A stretch of DNA of 64,000 bases, taken from contig NZ_KL647056.1 of the NCBI RefSeq assembly GCF_000725545.1, positions 186,001 through 250,000 of the forward strand, read 5' to 3'. The notes under the pieces are model-generated. The model saw nothing but the letters and a program-made list of their open reading frames with translations. It ran no database searches and was not told the DNA's origin. Shown here in pieces: positions 8,595 through 18,867 of the stretch. The stretch's first letter is position 1, and each line of letters begins with the position of its first letter. Source of the stretch: Streptomyces exfoliatus. Its GTDB lineage: Bacteria > Actinomycetota > Actinomycetes > Streptomycetales > Streptomycetaceae. A program made the translations under genes and the position numbers.

Positions 8595-9995
8595 TCACGG
8601 CTTCACGTACAGGCCGTAGCCCCCGACGCCCGTGTACACCGTGTCCGCCACTTCCCTGTGGACGCGCGTGCCGTCCTTGAGGTCCGTCGGCGGCGTGTGC
8701 ACCTGGGTGCCCGTCTGCAGGGTCGTGGAGCCGCCGCCGTCGAGGTTGAGGGCGTCGACGATCCCCAGCTCGGGGGAGTTCAGGAGGGCGGCGAAGCTCT
8801 GCAGGTAGTCGCCGTCCTCGTTGTCCTGCCCGGTGAGGGTGACGAGGACGGGCCGGCCGCGGACGTTGGTGCCGAGCGCCGTGCGCGAGTCGGTGCAGAT
8901 CAGGGTGGTGCCGTCGGTTCCGGTCTCCGTGCCGCTGCACGAGTTGGGCAGCTCGGCGGGGATGTCTCCGTGGCGGAGGAGCTGGTGGAAGGAGCTGACG
9001 ACGTCCACCGAGGCGTCCAGCGGTATGTCCCGCTTCATGGTCACGTCGTGGAGCTTCTGGTCGATCGTCGCCGTGCTGCCGGGGACGAGGTGGTCGCGGA
9101 GCCACTGCGCTCCGGTGCCGATGCCCTGGATCACGCGCCCGCCCGCCGGGACGAGGGTCCCGCCGCGGCCCTCGCGGGTCCGGGTGACGACGCCGTTCGC
9201 GTCCACGACGACCTCGAAGCCCTCGTCCATGGTGGCGGCGACGCCCGGGTCGGTTCCGGGCGCGGGGACGGGAGCGCCGTAGTCGTGGGTGAACACGACG
9301 ATCTCGCTCGGGTCGGTGTAGACGGGGGGACTCGCGGTCACCAGGACGTCGTCGGTGTCGCGCGCGCAGTGCGGGACACGGCCGGGCGCCCGGTTGAAGT
9401 CGTCGATCCGTACGGTCGTGCCCGAGGGCGCGACGAGGTTCAGCCGGGTGCTGAGCTTGGTGATGTACGGGAGGCCGTACTGGATGACCGCGCCGGAGCT
9501 GCCCTTCCCGCCGCTCCAGCAGCCGGCGCTGTGCAGCACGCCGTCGGTGGCCGTGACGCTGGTGTGCACGATGGTCGACTCGGCGCCGGCGCCCGCGGGT
9601 TCGCGCTGGAACAGGCCGCCGTTGACGCCCGCCCACGGGTGGCGGGTGGTGACGGGTGTGACCTTGGCGAGCTGCTCGGTGAGCGTCTCGGCCAGGGAGT
9701 CGTTCGCACCGATCGCGCTCTCCAGCGTGACCGCCCCGGCGACGGGGTCGATCTCGACGATCTGGAGGGCGCGGGCCTTGGCGCGGTTGTCGGGGGTCGT
9801 CTCGGTCCAGGTGGTGCGGGTGACGCCGGCGGCGACCGTGACGGGGGTCCCCGCGGTCCAGGCGGCGAGCGGGCTCGTGGCCGGTTCGGCGGCGCCGGAG
9901 GAGGAGGTGGTGAGGGCGAGCGCGGCACCGAGCGCGGCTGCCGCGGCCACCCAGGTGCGGCTCTTCATGGGGAGGTGCGGCCTGGTCACGCGCAT
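8595..9995 (-). CDS. Secreted phosphodiester glycosidase (NAGPA) domain protein
   Basis: The product is 466 aa. The ATG at 9995 overlaps the stop of the upstream gene (ATGCGCGTGA), indicating translational coupling; an internal ATG at 9968 has poorer context. A signal peptide spans about residues 10-36. The NAGPA/exopolysaccharide-synthesis domain is marked by WAGVNGGLFQRE, GWxSGG-like segments and, near the C-terminus, the strong signature ALNLDGGGSTT. The family removes phosphodiester-linked N-acetylglucosamine or related groups; in actinobacteria the substrate is usually unknown and probably cell-wall or polysaccharide related. It sits tail to tail with menG. Confidence 0.9.
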   Translation of the reverse strand: MRVTRPHLPMKSRTWVAAAAALGAALALTTSSSGAAEPATSPLAAWTAGTPVTVAAGVTRTTWTETTPDNRAKARALQIVEIDPVAGAVTLESAIGANDSLAETLTEQLAKVTPVTTRHPWAGVNGGLFQREPAGAGAESTIVHTSVTATDGVLHSAGCWSGGKGSSGAVIQYGLPYITKLSTRLNLVAPSGTTVRIDDFNRAPGRVPHCARDTDDVLVTASPPVYTDPSEIVVFTHDYGAPVPAPGTDPGVAATMDEGFEVVVDANGVVTRTREGRGGTLVPAGGRVIQGIGTGAQWLRDHLVPGSTATIDQKLHDVTMKRDIPLDASVDVVSSFHQLLRHGDIPAELPNSCSGTETGTDGTTLICTDSRTALGTNVRGRPVLVTLTGQDNEDGDYLQSFAALLNSPELGIVDALNLDGGGSTTLQTGTQVHTPPTDLKDGTRVHREVADTVYTGVGGYGLYVKP

Positions 9996-10730
9996 TCCGC
10001 CGTTCCGTTGACGAGCTCGTGCGAGCGGAAGGTGCCGGAGAACGGCGCAGGGATGGTGGTGCTGTCGCCGCGCAGGATGACGTACGCGCCGAACTCCCGC
10101 AGGCTCGCCGGATCGTCCCAGGTGCCGGTGAACGTCGGCTGCGGGTAGAAGCAGACGTGCTTCTTCGTCCGGTTCCAGGCGGACCTGGGCGCGGCCTCGG
10201 CGCCGTAGCTGGTGCCGTGGCTCCGGGTGGCGGGGTCGGTCGTCGGGACGTGGACGGTCATCGCGCCCCGGCCGTTCGGCTCCTTGAAGGTGCAGACATG
10301 GTCGTCGGGGCAGCGCTCGTAGCCGGTGAAGCAGAGGGCGCGGGACGGCACCAGCTTGTGTCCGCTGAGGGTGCCGGTGAAGCGGGGGTCCGTCGTGTAC
10401 TGGTCGGCGTTGCCCGGCTTGACGGTCTCGAAGAGACCGCCGTACCCGGCGCCGACGTAGGCGCAGGCCCACATCGCCGTGTTGTTCTTCGCCGACAGGG
10501 TCTTGCCGTCCCAGGTCGCGTCGTAGGCCTCGACGTTCTGCGGTTCGGTGAAGTCCCGCCGCTCCCCGGTGCCGTCGGGCCCGGAGTTAGAGGCAGAGCG
10601 TCGCGGCCGGGCAGTCGTCGAACGGAATCGGGTCGGCGTTCGCCGGCAGGACGAGGAAGAGCGAGCAGAGGAGAGCGAGGGCGGCTGTGATGAGCGCGCC
10701 CCGCCTGAGGTCGATACGGGATGTGGTCAC
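9986..10730 (-). pseudogene. Frameshifted secreted peptidase-inhibitor I36 (beta/gamma-crystallin-like) gene
   Basis: Translation from GTG 10730 gives a good signal peptide (cleaved after LPANA) and then DPIPFDDCPAATLCL, followed by TAA at 10589-10587. Sequence in the other frame resumes immediately with SGPDGTGERRDFTEP and stays open to the TGA at 9986. The expected family sequence across the junction is of the type CLY(N)SGPDGTG, so a 2-nt loss (or 1-nt gain) explains the break. Three cysteine-rich modules are visible (DCPAATLCL..., CPDDHVCTFKEPNGRG, KKHVCFYPQPTFTGTW), as expected for I36/crystallin-like repeats. The gene may be truly inactivated or the base count may be wrong. The downstream part overlaps the glycosidase start. 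Confidence 0.75.
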
Positions 10731-10808
10731 GGATGATCAGCGTGCCATCACGCTCGGCATCGGGGAACGCGTGTTCGCCGGAGGGGGAAGTGGTGGGGTG
10801 ACCCTCCG

Positions 10809-10836
10809 TTTGAACCGGACCCGCCCCCCATAGACT
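10809..10836 (+). promoter_or_regulatory. Candidate promoter of the geranylgeranyl-reductase-like gene
   Basis: TTTGAA (or TTGAAC one base later) and TAGACT are separated by 15-16 nt and lie 40 nt upstream of the GTG at 10877. Spacing is slightly short for the housekeeping sigma factor. Confidence 0.4.
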
Positions 10837-10876
10837 TCGATACGTCCTCATCGCCGAACCACCGGGAGAAACCGCC

Positions 10877-12163
10877 GTGAGCGAGCAGCCCCTCTCCGAG
10901 CACAGCGCGGACGTCATCGTCGTCGGAGCGGGCCCGGCCGGCTCCACCACCGCGTACTACCTCGCGAAGGCCGGACTCGACGTCCTGCTCCTGGAGAAGA
11001 CCGCGTTCCCCCGCGAGAAGGTCTGCGGCGACGGCCTCACCCCGCGCGCCACCAAGCAGCTCGTCTCCATGGGCATCGACATCTCCGAGGAGGCCGGCTG
11101 GCTGCGCAACAAGGGCCTGCGGATCATCGGCGGCGGAGTCCGCCTGGAGCTGGACTGGCCGGAACTCGCCTCGTACCCGGACTACGGACTCGTCCGCAAG
11201 CGCGACGACTTCGACGAGCAGCTGGCCCGCCAGGCGCAGAAGGCCGGCGCCCGCCTGTACGAGCGCTGCAACGTCGGCGCCCCGATCATCGACGACCGTA
11301 CGGGCCGCATCACCGGCGTCCACGCCAAGCTCGGCGAGGAGAAGCGCGAGGTCACCTTCCACGCCCCGCTCGTCGTCGCCGCCGACGGCAACTCCACCCG
11401 GATCTCCCTCGCCATGGGCCTGCACCGGCGCGAGGACCGGCCGATGGGCGTCGCCGTCCGCACGTACTTCACCTCGCCCCGCCACGACGACGACTACCTG
11501 GAGTCCTGGCTGGAGCTGTGGGACCGGCGGGGTCCGCAGGACCGTCTGCTGCCCGGCTACGGCTGGGTCTTCGGCATGGGCGACGGCACGTCCAACGTCG
11601 GCCTCGGCATCCTCAACTCCTCGAAGGCCTTCCGGGAGCTGGACTGGCGCGAGGTCCTCAAGGCCTGGTGCGCCTCGATGCCGGAGGACTGGGGCTTCAC
11701 CCCGGACAACATGACGACGCCGATCCGCGGCGCCGCCCTCCCGATGGCCTTCAACCGCCAGCCGCACTACACCAAGGGCCTGTTGCTCGTCGGTGACGCG
11801 GGCGGCCTGGTCAACCCGTTCAACGGCGAGGGCATCGCGTACGCCATGGAGTCCGGCCAGATCGCGGCCGACGTCATCGTCCAGGCGAACGCCCGGACCA
11901 CTCCCGCCCAGCGCGAACTGGCCCTGCAGAACTACCCGCAGGTCCTCAAGGACACCTACGGCGGCTACTACACGCTCGGCCGCGCCTTCGTGAAGCTCAT
12001 CGGTAACCCGAAGGTCATGAAGGTCGCGACCCAGCGCGGCCTGACCCACCCGCTCCTGATGAAGTTCACCCTGAAGATGCTGGCGAACCTCACGGACCCG
12101 ACGGGCGGCGACGCGATGGACCGCATCATCAACGGCCTGTCGAAGGTCGCCCCGAAGGCCTGA
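10877..12163 (+). CDS. Geranylgeranyl-reductase-family FAD oxidoreductase, probable menaquinone side-chain reductase
   Basis: The product is 428 aa from GTG 10877 with GGGAG upstream. An N-terminal dinucleotide-binding motif (VIVVGAGPAGSTTAYYLAKAG) binds FAD, followed by the family's KTAFPREKVCGDGLTPRA. Next come VVAADGNSTRISLAMG and the second FAD motif LLLVGDAGGLVNPFNGEGIAYAMESG near residues 300-325. The family includes geranylgeranyl reductases and the mycobacterial MenJ, which saturates one isoprene unit of menaquinone. Given mqnA, mqnC and menG close by, reduction of the menaquinone tail is the most likely role, though carotenoid or archaeal-type lipid substrates cannot be excluded from sequence. 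Confidence 0.88.
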   Translation: MSEQPLSEHSADVIVVGAGPAGSTTAYYLAKAGLDVLLLEKTAFPREKVCGDGLTPRATKQLVSMGIDISEEAGWLRNKGLRIIGGGVRLELDWPELASYPDYGLVRKRDDFDEQLARQAQKAGARLYERCNVGAPIIDDRTGRITGVHAKLGEEKREVTFHAPLVVAADGNSTRISLAMGLHRREDRPMGVAVRTYFTSPRHDDDYLESWLELWDRRGPQDRLLPGYGWVFGMGDGTSNVGLGILNSSKAFRELDWREVLKAWCASMPEDWGFTPDNMTTPIRGAALPMAFNRQPHYTKGLLLVGDAGGLVNPFNGEGIAYAMESGQIAADVIVQANARTTPAQRELALQNYPQVLKDTYGGYYTLGRAFVKLIGNPKVMKVATQRGLTHPLLMKFTLKMLANLTDPTGGDAMDRIINGLSKVAPKA

Positions 12164-12183
12164 CCGCCGGGACCGCGTACGAG

Positions 12184-12222
12184 GAAGGGCCGTCTCTCCC
12201 CCGAGGAGTGACGGCCCTTCTT
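12184..12222. terminator. Hairpin between reductase and NlpC/P60 genes
   Basis: GAAGGGCCGT (12184-12193) pairs with ACGGCCCTTC (12211-12220), with a TT after it. It lies between convergent genes and can serve both. Confidence 0.85.
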
Positions 12223-12247
12223 CGTGCTTACGCGGATGCGTGCGGGA

Positions 12248-13132
12248 TCAGAGGATCCGGACGGCGCCCGACGGGGTGTCCCAGTCGAGGGAGCGCTCGA
12301 CGACGCCCGTGGACGGGTTCTGCGCGCCGACGTAGTTGCCGCCGCCGACGTAGATGGCGACGTGGTACGAGCCGCTGCGGCTGCCCCAGTACAGGATGTC
12401 GCCCGGCTGGAGGTTGCTCAGGGAGACGGAGGTGCCCATGCTCGACTGCGAGTACGAGATGCGGGGCAGGTCGATGCCGGCCGCGCGGTAGGCGGCCTGG
12501 ACGAGGCCCGAGCAGTCCCACGAGTTGGGGCCGGTGCCGCCGGACACGTAGGCGTCGCCGATCTGGGCACGGGCGAAGGCCACGATCGCGGCGGCGGAGC
12601 CGGAGGGGGCCTGCGTCTCGGTGCTGGAGCCTGCCGTGGAGCCGCTGTCGGAGGACGACGAGGAGCCGCTGTCGTTCGACGAGCTCGTGGACCGGGTGGA
12701 GAGCTGAGTGCGCTCACGGTCGCGGGAGGCGCGCTCCTCGGCTTCCTTGCGCTCCTGCTCGGCCTTGAGGCGGGCCTCCTCGGCGCGCTCGGCCGCGGCC
12801 TTGCGGTCCGCCTCGGCCTTGGCCTTCTTGGCTTCCTTGGCGGCCTTCTGCAGCGCCGCGTTCTCCTGCGCCTGGAGGCTCTGGTCAAGCGCCTCCTGGT
12901 GGGAGGCCTCGGCGGAGGCGGCGACGGCGCTGGCGAGACCGGCGCCGGACTCGAGGGAGCCCAGGGTGGGCATTTCGATGGTCTCGGTCACCGGCTCGGC
13001 GTTCGCCGGCCCGGCAGCACCGGCCACCGCGATGGTGCCGAGGACGCCACCGGCAACTCCGGCTCGCAGCGCGAGCTTCGAGGCGCTGCGGCGGGGCTTC
13101 CGGTGGCTGGGTATGTGAGCGGTGTGGGACAT
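12248..13132 (-). CDS. Secreted NlpC/P60 peptidoglycan endopeptidase with coiled-coil N-terminus
   Basis: The product is 294 aa. ATG 13132 is chosen because it places an arginine-rich n-region and hydrophobic core (LALRAGVAGGVLGTIAVAGAAG, cut after ANA) at the N-terminus; a GTG at 13189 would add 19 unrelated residues. Residues about 60-150 are a charged, alanine-rich coiled coil (KAAKEAKKAKAEADRKAAAE), then a Ser-rich linker. The C-terminal NlpC/P60 domain has the catalytic Cys in SWDCSGLVQAAYR and the His in SYHVAIYVGGG. It should cleave stem peptides during growth or division. The leader region is long and no ribosome-binding site is clear. Confidence 0.93.
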   Translation of the reverse strand: MSHTAHIPSHRKPRRSASKLALRAGVAGGVLGTIAVAGAAGPANAEPVTETIEMPTLGSLESGAGLASAVAASAEASHQEALDQSLQAQENAALQKAAKEAKKAKAEADRKAAAERAEEARLKAEQERKEAEERASRDRERTQLSTRSTSSSNDSGSSSSSDSGSTAGSSTETQAPSGSAAAIVAFARAQIGDAYVSGGTGPNSWDCSGLVQAAYRAAGIDLPRISYSQSSMGTSVSLSNLQPGDILYWGSRSGSYHVAIYVGGGNYVGAQNPSTGVVERSLDWDTPSGAVRIL

Positions 13133-13574
13133 GGGTACAACCGCTATCAGGGCTTCACGGTTCCCTTCAAGAAACGTGGGGTGCGCCACAGTTGCCCCAG
13201 GAATCTCCTAATCCGCTTCTGAGGCGCCCTTATTGACGCCGTAACGGGCAAATCGGGCAGGGCTCATCTGGCCCTTGATCACGGGTTTTCATTGAAACGC
13301 CCGAATTGCCCGACGCTTACCACCTCTTGACACCCATGGCCAAGCCCCGTTTTCCCGGAGCCCTTGACGTGTGGCACAGGTCACACTCGCGTCTCACGAA
13401 CGCTCGTGAAAGCGCGCACGCGTCCACCTCCGTCCGCCGGACCCCCCGACCGGGCGACGGGCTGGTCCTTTACCACCCGGATGCGCCCATCGCCAATTTG
13501 CTTGTAATGACCATCACTTGATAGTGCGACACCCCCTCCGATCAGCGATTTCCGATCCGGATGTCACATCTGGT

Positions 13575-13683
13575 GATCACCTGGGCGCTTCGCGCAACAA
13601 GATCACCGCTCATCCGACTTCATGATCCTTCGTCAGGTGGTGGAGATCACAAAGTCCTTGCTGTACCCCGTGTCGCAGATCAC
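13575..13683. repeat. Four GATCAC elements upstream of the nuo promoter
   Basis: GATCAC occurs at 13575, 13601, 13645 and 13678. The last two belong to a longer direct repeat, GATCACAAAG and GATCACAGAG, 33 bp apart (about three helical turns). The cluster ends just before the TAAGAT element, so it could bind an activator, but the factor is unknown. Confidence 0.55.
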
Positions 13684-13696
13684 AGAGGGGCGGGCA

Positions 13697-13702
13697 TAAG
13701 AT
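13697..13702 (+). promoter_or_regulatory. Probable -10 of the nuoA-N promoter
   Basis: TAAGAT lies about 100 bp before the nuoA start and 16 bp before the Rex-type site. A matching -35 is poor (GTCGCA region), which fits a promoter needing an activator. Confidence 0.5.
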
Positions 13703-13718
13703 GCGGGGCAGCCGGGCT

Positions 13719-13734
13719 TGTGAACTGCCTCACA
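13719..13734. promoter_or_regulatory. Rex operator (ROP) upstream of nuoA
   Basis: TGTGAACTGCCTCACA matches the Streptomyces Rex consensus TGTGAAC-N4-TTCACA-type palindrome at nearly all positions. It is placed about 10-25 bp downstream of the presumed transcription start, where a bound repressor would block initiation or early elongation. Rex is a repressor released by high NADH/NAD+; control of nuo by Rex is established in S. coelicolor. Confidence 0.85.
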
Positions 13735-13802
13735 TGGGGGCGATCTTTCACGGTCCGGCCGTGCGGTCCAACGGTCAAGGACGACTGGAAGGAGCGAGGA
13801 GC

Positions 13803-14162
13803 GTGAATGCGTACGCGCCCGTCCTCGTGCTCGGTGCCCTGGGTGCGGGGTTTGCGATCTTCTCCGTGGTCATGGCCACGCTTATCGGTCCAAAGCGGTA
13901 CAACAGGGCAAAACTTGAGGCGTACGAGTGCGGCATCGAGCCGACGCCCACTCCCGCCGGCGGCGGCCGCTTCCCGATCAAGTACTACCTGACGGCGATG
14001 CTCTTCATCGTCTTCGACATCGAGATCGTCTTCCTCTACCCCTGGGCCGTCACCTTCGACGCCCTGGGGCTTTTCGGGCTCGTGGAGATGCTGCTCTTCG
14101 TGCTCACCGTCTTCGTCGCCTACGCCTACGTGTGGCGTCGCGGCGGCCTGGAATGGGACTGA
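13803..14162 (+). CDS. nuoA: NuoA, complex I membrane subunit A
   Basis: The product is 119 aa from GTG 13803, preceded by GGAAGGAGCGAGGAGC; a longer frame from 13701 runs through the promoter and is not credible. Three membrane helices are visible, near residues 5-27, 60-82 and 88-110. The conserved loop KLEAYECGIEPTP and the KYYLTAMLFIVFDIEIVFLYPW segment are NuoA hallmarks. The loop takes part in coupling quinone reduction to proton pumping. It is the first gene of a 14-gene operon and lies directly below the Rex-type operator. Confidence 0.97.
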   Translation: MNAYAPVLVLGALGAGFAIFSVVMATLIGPKRYNRAKLEAYECGIEPTPTPAGGGRFPIKYYLTAMLFIVFDIEIVFLYPWAVTFDALGLFGLVEMLLFVLTVFVAYAYVWRRGGLEWD

Positions 14163-14179
14163 GGGGCTGAGGGGCACCT

Positions 14180-14734
14180 ATGGGACTCGAAGAGAAACTC
14201 CCGAGCGGCTTTCTGCTGACGACGGTCGAACAGGCCGCGGGCTGGGTGCGCAAGGCGTCCGTGTTCCCCGCGACCTTCGGCCTCGCCTGCTGCGCCATCG
14301 AGATGATGACCACCGGAGCCGGCCGGTACGACCTGGCCCGCTTCGGCATGGAGGTCTTCCGCGGCTCGCCGCGCCAGGCCGACCTGATGATCGTGGCCGG
14401 CCGGGTCAGCCAGAAGATGGCGCCCGTCCTGAGGCAGGTCTACGACCAGATGCCCAACCCCAAGTGGGTCATCTCCATGGGCGTCTGCGCCTCATCGGGC
14501 GGCATGTTCAACAACTACGCGATCGTCCAGGGCGTCGACCACATCGTGCCGGTCGACATCTACCTGCCCGGCTGCCCGCCGCGCCCGGAGATGCTGCTCG
14601 ACGCGATCCTCAAGCTCCACCAGAAGATCCAGACCTCCAAGCTCGGCGTGAACGCCGAGGAGGCGGCCCGGGAGGCGGAGGAGGCGGCGCTCAAGGCGCT
14701 GCCGACCATTGAGTTGAAGGGTCTGCTCCGTTGA
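14180..14734 (+). CDS. nuoB: NuoB, complex I subunit carrying cluster N2
   Basis: The product is 184 aa. The N2 [4Fe-4S] ligands are present: adjacent cysteines in LACCAIEMM, the Cys of [18 protein letters not shown] and the Cys of [11 protein letters not shown]2 passes electrons to menaquinone at the junction of the peripheral and membrane arms. A helical charged tail ([15 protein letters not shown]) extends about 25 residues beyond the conserved core. Its last codons overlap the TTG start of nuoC. Confidence 0.98.
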   Translation: MGLEEKLPSGFLLTTVEQAAGWVRKASVFPATFGLACCAIEMMTTGAGRYDLARFGMEVFRGSPRQADLMIVAGRVSQKMAPVLRQVYDQMPNPKWVISMGVCASSGGMFNNYAIVQGVDHIVPVDIYLPGCPPRPEMLLDAILKLHQKIQTSKLGVNAEEAAREAEEAALKALPTIELKGLLR

Positions 14735-15462
14735 GTGACGAAACCCCGAACCCCGAGAAGGAGCTGAGCGAGCAGAACCTGCCCGGTCAGCGCGGGGACC
14801 ACGGCGAGGAGGTCCGCGTCCAGCGCGGCATGTTCGGTGCCCAGAGCGGCGCCGACACCTCCGGCTACGGCGGCCTCGTCCGCTCGATCCGGCTCCCCGG
14901 CCCGGCCACCCGCCCGTACGGCGGCTGGTTCGACGAGGTCGCCGACGAACTCGAAGGCGCCCTCGAGGAGCAGGGCCTGCTCCCGGACAACGCCATCGAG
15001 AAGACGGTCGTCGACCGCGACGAGCTCACCTTCCACATCGAGCGCGAGCACCTCGTCCGCGTGGCCCGCACCCTGCGCGACGACCCCGCCCTCCGCTTCG
15101 AGCTGTGTACGGGCGTCTCCGGCGTCCACTACCCGGGCGACAAGGGCCGCGAGCTGCACGCCGTCTACCACCTGCGCTCGCTCACCCACGGTCGGCTGAT
15201 CCGCCTGGAGGTCTCGGCGCCCGACGCCGACCCGCGCATCCCGTCCCTCGTCGCCGTCTACCCGACGAACGACTGGCACGAGCGCGAGGCGTACGACTTC
15301 TTCGGCATCGTCTTCGACGGCCACCCCGCCCTCACCCGGATCATGATGCCGGACGACTGGCAGGGGCACCCGCAGCGCAAGGACTACCCCCTCGGCGGCA
15401 TCGCCGTCGAGTACAAGGGCGCCCAGATCCCGGCTCCGGACCAGCGGAGGTCGTACTCGTGA
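14731..15462 (+). CDS. nuoC: NuoC, complex I 30-kDa subunit
   Basis: The product is 243 aa. The TTG start at 14731 overlaps the nuoB stop (TTGA), so translation is coupled. The 30-kDa signature is [40 protein letters not shown] near the C-terminus. The first 65 residues are a charged extension absent from compact NuoC proteins. It is a separate protein here, not fused to NuoD. It helps form the quinone-reducing module. Confidence 0.97.
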   Translation: MSDETPNPEKELSEQNLPGQRGDHGEEVRVQRGMFGAQSGADTSGYGGLVRSIRLPGPATRPYGGWFDEVADELEGALEEQGLLPDNAIEKTVVDRDELTFHIEREHLVRVARTLRDDPALRFELCTGVSGVHYPGDKGRELHAVYHLRSLTHGRLIRLEVSAPDADPRIPSLVAVYPTNDWHEREAYDFFGIVFDGHPALTRIMMPDDWQGHPQRKDYPLGGIAVEYKGAQIPAPDQRRSYS

Positions 15463-16781
15463 CCACTCCCCACGCGTCTCCCCGCGAGACGACAGAAGGC
15501 GCCGTCTACACGGTGACCGGCGGTGACTGGGAAGAGGTCGTCCAGTCCGCCGCCAAGGCCGACGACGAACGCATCATCGTCAACATGGGCCCCCAGCACC
15601 CGTCCACCCACGGCGTGCTCCGGCTCATCCTGGAGATCGACGGCGAGACCGTCACCGAGGCCCGCTGCGGCATCGGCTACCTCCACACCGGCATCGAGAA
15701 GAACCTCGAATACCGGACCTGGACGCAGGGCACCACCTTCGTCACGCGCATGGACTACCTCACCTCGTTCTACAACGAGACGGCGTACTGCCTCGGCGTG
15801 GAGAAGCTGCTCGGCATCACGGACCAGATCCCGGACCGGGCCAGCGTCATCCGGGTCCTCCTCATGGAGCTCAACCGGCTCTCCTCCCACCTGGTGTGCA
15901 TCGCCACCGGCGGCATGGAGCTCGGCGCCACCACGATCATGATCTACGGCTTCCGTGACCGCGAGATGATCCTGGACCTGTACGAGCTGATCACCGGCCT
16001 GCGCATGAACCACGCGTTCATCCGCCCCGGCGGCCTCGCCCAGGACCTGCCGCCCGGCGCCGTCGACGCCGTGCGCGAGTTCGTGAAGACCATGAAGAAG
16101 AACCTGCCGGAGTACGACAAGCTCGCCACCGGCAACCCCATCTTCAAGGCCCGCATGCAGGACGTCGGCCACCTCGACCTCACCGGCTGCATGGCGCTGG
16201 GCGCCACCGGCCCGATCCTGCGCTCCGCGGGCCTCCCGCACGACCTGCGCAAGACCGACCCGTACTGCGGCTACGAGAACTACGAGTTCGACATCCCGAC
16301 CGCCGACACCTGCGACTCCTACGGACGTTTCCTCGTCCGCCTGGAGGAGATGCGGCAGTCCCTCCGGATCGTCGAGCAGTGCCTCGACCGTCTGGAGCCG
16401 GGCCCGGTCATGGTCGGCGACAAGAAGATCGCCTGGCCCGCGCAGCTCGCGCTCGGCGCCGACGGCCTCGGCAACTCCACCGACCACATCGCGAAGATCA
16501 TGGGCACCTCCATGGAGGCCCTGATCCACCACTTCAAGCTGGTCACCGAGGGCTTCCGGGTCCCGGCGGGACAGGCCTACGCGGCCGTCGAGTCGCCCAA
16601 GGGCGAACTCGGCGTGCACGTCGTCTCCGACGGCGGCACCCGCCCCTTCCGGGTCCACTTCCGCGACCCGTCCTTCACCAACCTCCAGGCCATGGCCGCG
16701 ATGTGCGAGGGCGGCCAGGTCGCCGACGTCATCGTCGCCGTCGCCTCCATCGACCCCGTGATGGGAGGCGTCGACCGATGA
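15459..16781 (+). CDS. nuoD: NuoD, complex I 49-kDa subunit
   Basis: The product is 440 aa from GTG 15459, which overlaps the nuoC stop as GTGA. Conserved 49-kDa features include [22 protein letters not shown] (the quinone-site histidine loop), [19 protein letters not shown], and [16 protein letters not shown] near the C-terminus. The fold derives from NiFe hydrogenase large subunits but lacks the metal cysteines. It lines the menaquinone cavity together with NuoB. No second nuoD is present in the other nuo cluster visible here. Confidence 0.98.
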   Translation: MTTPHASPRETTEGAVYTVTGGDWEEVVQSAAKADDERIIVNMGPQHPSTHGVLRLILEIDGETVTEARCGIGYLHTGIEKNLEYRTWTQGTTFVTRMDYLTSFYNETAYCLGVEKLLGITDQIPDRASVIRVLLMELNRLSSHLVCIATGGMELGATTIMIYGFRDREMILDLYELITGLRMNHAFIRPGGLAQDLPPGAVDAVREFVKTMKKNLPEYDKLATGNPIFKARMQDVGHLDLTGCMALGATGPILRSAGLPHDLRKTDPYCGYENYEFDIPTADTCDSYGRFLVRLEEMRQSLRIVEQCLDRLEPGPVMVGDKKIAWPAQLALGADGLGNSTDHIAKIMGTSMEALIHHFKLVTEGFRVPAGQAYAAVESPKGELGVHVVSDGGTRPFRVHFRDPSFTNLQAMAAMCEGGQVADVIVAVASIDPVMGGVDR

Positions 16782-17517
16782 CGGAGAACGTCAGCCTGGG
16801 GATGCCCCAGCTCCCCGCCCCCGCGTTCCCGGCCGAGGTCCACGCCCGGCTGACCGAGGACGCGCGGGCGATCATCGCCCGCTACCCGGACTCCCGCTCC
16901 GCGCTCCTGCCGATGCTGCACCTCGTGCAGTCGGAGGAGGGGCACGTGACCCGTACCGGCATGCAGTTCTGTGCCGACCTGCTCGGCCTCACCACCGCCG
17001 AGGTCACCGCCGTCGCCACCTTCTACACGATGTACCGGCGCAAGCCCTCCGGCGACTACCAGGTCGGCGTCTGCACCAACACGCTCTGCGCGGTCATGGG
17101 CGGCGACGCCATCTTCGAGGAGCTCAAGGCCCACCTCGGCGTCGGCAACGACGAGACGACCGAGGACGGCAAGATCACCCTCGAACACATCGAGTGCAAC
17201 GCGGCCTGCGACTTCGCCCCCGTGGTGATGGTCAACTGGGAGTTCTTCGACAACCAGACCCCCGAGTCCGCCAAGCGGATGGTCGACGACCTGCGGGCCG
17301 GCCGGACCGTCGAACCCACCCGGGGCGCCCCGCTCTGCTCCTTCAAGGAGACCGCCCGCATCCTGGCCGGCTTCCCCGACGAGCGCCCCGGCGCCGTCGA
17401 GGCCACCGGCGGCGCGGGCCCGGCATCCCTGGTCGGTCTCCGCCTCGCCAAGGGCGAGCAGCCCCACCACCGAATCGTCCACCCGCGCGGTGAGTCCTCC
17501 GGTCAGGAGGGGGAGTG

Positions 17518-17518
<1 letters not shown>
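16778..17518 (+). CDS. nuoE: NuoE, complex I 24-kDa [2Fe-2S] subunit
   Basis: The product is 246 aa from ATG 16778 (ATGA overlap with nuoD). The thioredoxin-like [2Fe-2S] fold has its ligands in [14 protein letters not shown] and [12 protein letters not shown]. The N-terminal helical region contains the family pattern [23 protein letters not shown]. About 60 residues after the cluster domain (from about position 190) form a polar tail longer than in E. coli NuoE. It works with NuoF in the NADH-oxidising module. Confidence 0.97.

Positions 17519-18863
<1,345 letters not shown>

Positions 18864-18867
<4 letters not shown>

Larger units (their letters stand above)
13133..13802. other. 670-bp divergent intergenic region between NlpC/P60 gene and nuoA
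   Basis: No credible gene lies here. The half next to nuoA holds a -10-like TAAGAT, a Rex-type operator and four copies of GATCAC (listed separately). The half next to the NlpC/P60 gene should hold its promoter and a leader of unknown length. I looked for a ydaO/c-di-AMP riboswitch there, which often precedes Streptomyces lytic enzymes, and did not find its conserved blocks. Confidence 0.7.

Noticed and set aside
9986..10474. A short intact gene starting at the internal ATG 10474
   Set aside because: It would lack a signal peptide, and sequence upstream in the same frame continues the family pattern, so it is the rear part of a frameshifted gene.
13133..13320. ydaO (c-di-AMP) riboswitch in the leader of the NlpC/P60 gene
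   Set aside because: Streptomyces lytic-enzyme genes often have one, but the conserved ydaO blocks are not visible in the minus-strand leader.
13306..13521. A 71-codon open frame in the NlpC/P60-nuoA gap
   Set aside because: It has no ribosome-binding site and unusual composition, and lies in a regulatory region.
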